Part shown: in pieces, positions 62,623 through 64,000 of the stretch
How the letters are laid out: each line of letters starts with the position of its first letter
Position numbering within the stretch: position 1 is the first letter of the stretch
Origin: DASPKM01 sp035628135
GTDB taxonomy: Bacteria; Bacteroidota; Bacteroidia; Chitinophagales; Chitinophagaceae
DNA length: 64,000 nucleotides
Assembly (NCBI GenBank): GCA_035628135.1
Contig: DASPKM010000005.1
Coordinates: 62,001 to 126,000 of the forward strand
Direction: 5' to 3'
Position numbers and translations under genes: made by a program
Notes under the pieces: model-generated
The model's input: only the letters and a program-made list of their open reading frames with translations
What the model was told of the DNA's origin: nothing
Databases searched by the model: none

Positions 62623-64000
62623 TCAGCTGCCCAATAATTTCAGGGTCTTCATCAGGTCGATGCCCTTTCCCAGTACATCTTTAAACAGGTCGCCCTTCTT
62701 TTTCACCCGGTCGGGAATATTGAAGATATTGAACTGCGACGGGTGCAGGCCGGGTTTTACCTCTTTCCATTCCAGCGGAGTAGAAACCGTAGCCCCGGGC
62801 TTAGGCCTTAGGCTGTACGCAGTGGCCAGCGTTTGCCCACGGCGGTTTTGCAGGTAATCCACGTAAATCTTATTGTCGGCCCTTTTGGAAAGCGATCGCA
62901 CCAGGGTGGTGGTGTCGGGCAACTGTTCAGTCACCATCATGGCAATGATGTTCCCAAAGTCCTTCACCTGGTCGTAGGTATACTTTGCACCTAAGGGAAT
63001 ATATACGTGCAGACCGCTGGCCCCGGAAGTTTTGCAATACGAAGGCACTTTAATGCGGTCCAGCACTTCCTTTACCACCAGGGCTGTTTCTATTACTTGT
63101 TCGAAAGTATTTTTATCGGATGGGTCTATGTCTATCACCAGCCAGTCTGGTTTGTCCAGGTTTTGTGTCCTCGAATTCCAGGGGTTCATCTCAATGCAAC
63201 CCAGGTTGGCAATGAAGAGCAGTGATGCCTTGTCGTTGCATACAAGGTAATGCACCATCTTATCATTGGACTCGGAATAGATCGGCGACACTTTCATCCA
63301 GGAGGGTGCGATATCGCCTGCATCTTTATGGAAGAAGCCATTATCTCTTAAACCGTTCGGGTTACGCTTTAGGGAGAGCGGCCGGTCTTTCAGGTAAGGA
63401 AGAATATAATCGGCCATCTTTTCATAATAGGCGATCATATCCCCCTTGGTGAGCTTTTCATCGGGCCAATATATTTTATCGATATTGCTTAGTTCCACTT
63501 TGTGGCGGTTCACCGTCACCACCCGGTTCTTCTCGCCAGTTTTTTCATCACTCTTTTCTGATGCTTTTCCTGCTGTTTTTTCCTTCATGTTACTTTTCTT
63601 CGATGAGCGTTTGCTGTCAGGTGTCTTTACTGGTTCAGGTTCGGGCTTCACTTCTTTTGCGGGTTTATCGTCGCGCCACCTTAAAAATACGGGATGGCGC
63701 AGGATGCCGTCGCGGGTAACTTCCGAATATTTTACCTCGCATACTATTTCAGGGCGTATCCAGGTTACAGGAGAATTCACTGGTATTTTTTGATCGAAGG
63801 GAGATGAATTGGTCACCAGTTTTTGCATCATGTTCCAGAGCTCTTTCAATTTTCTTTCTGTAAAGCCTGTGCCAGTATGGCCGATATAATGCAAGCGCTT
63901 ATTCTTGTATTCTGCTAATATCAACGCGCCAAAATGCTTCCTGCTGCCCCGGGCCTCGGTATAACCTGTTATGATGGCCTCACGTGTATGCGTATGTTTT
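62623..64000 (-). CDS. ligD: Second DNA ligase D (5' part beyond the window)
   Basis: The frame runs open from the right edge (the first visible residues KHTHTREAIITGYTEARGSRKHFGALI match the ligase domain). The visible part has the ligase OB-fold (HYIGHTGTGF), a Lys/Glu linker with poly-basic SKRSSKKSN, then the polymerase domain: HKVELSNIDKIYWPDEKLTKGDMIAYYEKM, the DxD in VIDIDPSDKN, and TSGASGLHVYIPLGAKYTY. It is paralogous to the LigD at 8.9 kb, with the same ligase-polymerase order. An in-frame TTG at 63922-63924 is not the real start. Confidence 0.93.
   Translation of the reverse strand, partial: KHTHTREAIITGYTEARGSRKHFGALILAEYKNKRLHYIGHTGTGFTERKLKELWNMMQKLVTNSSPFDQKIPVNSPVTWIRPEIVCEVKYSEVTRDGILRHPVFLRWRDDKPAKEVKPEPEPVKTPDSKRSSKKSNMKEKTAGKASEKSDEKTGEKNRVVTVNRHKVELSNIDKIYWPDEKLTKGDMIAYYEKMADYILPYLKDRPLSLKRNPNGLRDNGFFHKDAGDIAPSWMKVSPIYSESNDKMVHYLVCNDKASLLFIANLGCIEMNPWNSRTQNLDKPDWLVIDIDPSDKNTFEQVIETALVVKEVLDRIKVPSYCKTSGASGLHVYIPLGAKYTYDQVKDFGNIIAMMVTEQLPDTTTLVRSLSKRADNKIYVDYLQNRRGQTLATAYSLRPKPGATVSTPLEWKEVKPGLHPSQFNIFNIPDRVKKKGDLFKDVLGKGIDLMKTLKLLGS

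Overview
The window looks like chromosome of a Bacteroidota bacterium, most likely of the Chitinophagaceae type. This rests on the gene families (TonB-dependent OMP_b-brl receptor, two-component 'propeller' kinase, eukaryote-like citrate synthase, PduO-type adenosyltransferase, DUF4625 and DUF922 proteins), on promoters of the TTG-N20-TAnnTTTG form, and on the near absence of Shine-Dalgarno sequences. No rRNA, phage, transposase or CRISPR array was found. There is one tRNA, tRNA-Ala(GGC).

Layout. 0-4.6 kb: a stress and DNA-maintenance group holding the end of a basic-tailed protein, topoisomerase IB, an iron-permease-like membrane protein, SemiSWEET, a DUF892 ferritin-like protein, a PPOX-fold protein, a tiny disordered protein and a DUF2383 four-helix protein. 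A TPP riboswitch with its own terminator sits here with no thiamine gene below it. 4.5-12.8 kb: outer-membrane receptor, GH2 hydrolase overlapping a LigD (ligase plus polymerase), and a CmoA-like enzyme coupled to an ICMT-like methyltransferase. 12.9-21.0 kb: a GAF/PAS sensor kinase, an OmpA-family protein, and a NarL-type response regulator with a giant propeller kinase behind a PhyH dioxygenase. 21.9-28.1 kb: three adjacent, signal-less genes on the minus strand, the last with a WHH-type nuclease signature. This is the most unusual part of the window. 28.4-38.3 kb: two paralogous small membrane proteins, a beta-barrel, a Gfo/Idh/MocA oxidoreductase, an ABC permease, a sugar porter overlapping a GH32 fructanase, and a decayed gene fragment. 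38.3-64 kb: mostly housekeeping genes (PNP, citrate synthase, gatC, trpS, deoxynucleoside kinase, pckA, aminopeptidase P, pssA, purS, rsmI), two M1-like peptidases, one of which lacks its third zinc ligand, an AraC-led operon, and a second, truncated LigD at the right edge.

The strongest non-coding signal is a dispersed family of inverted repeats with an 8-bp period, GTCATTRR in three places and an AT-rich version in a fourth. At three of the four places the stop codon of the neighbouring gene lies inside a repeat arm, and in two genes the repeat encodes the C-terminal tail of the protein. Everything here was read by eye from the sequence. No database search was made, and family names come from recognised motifs.
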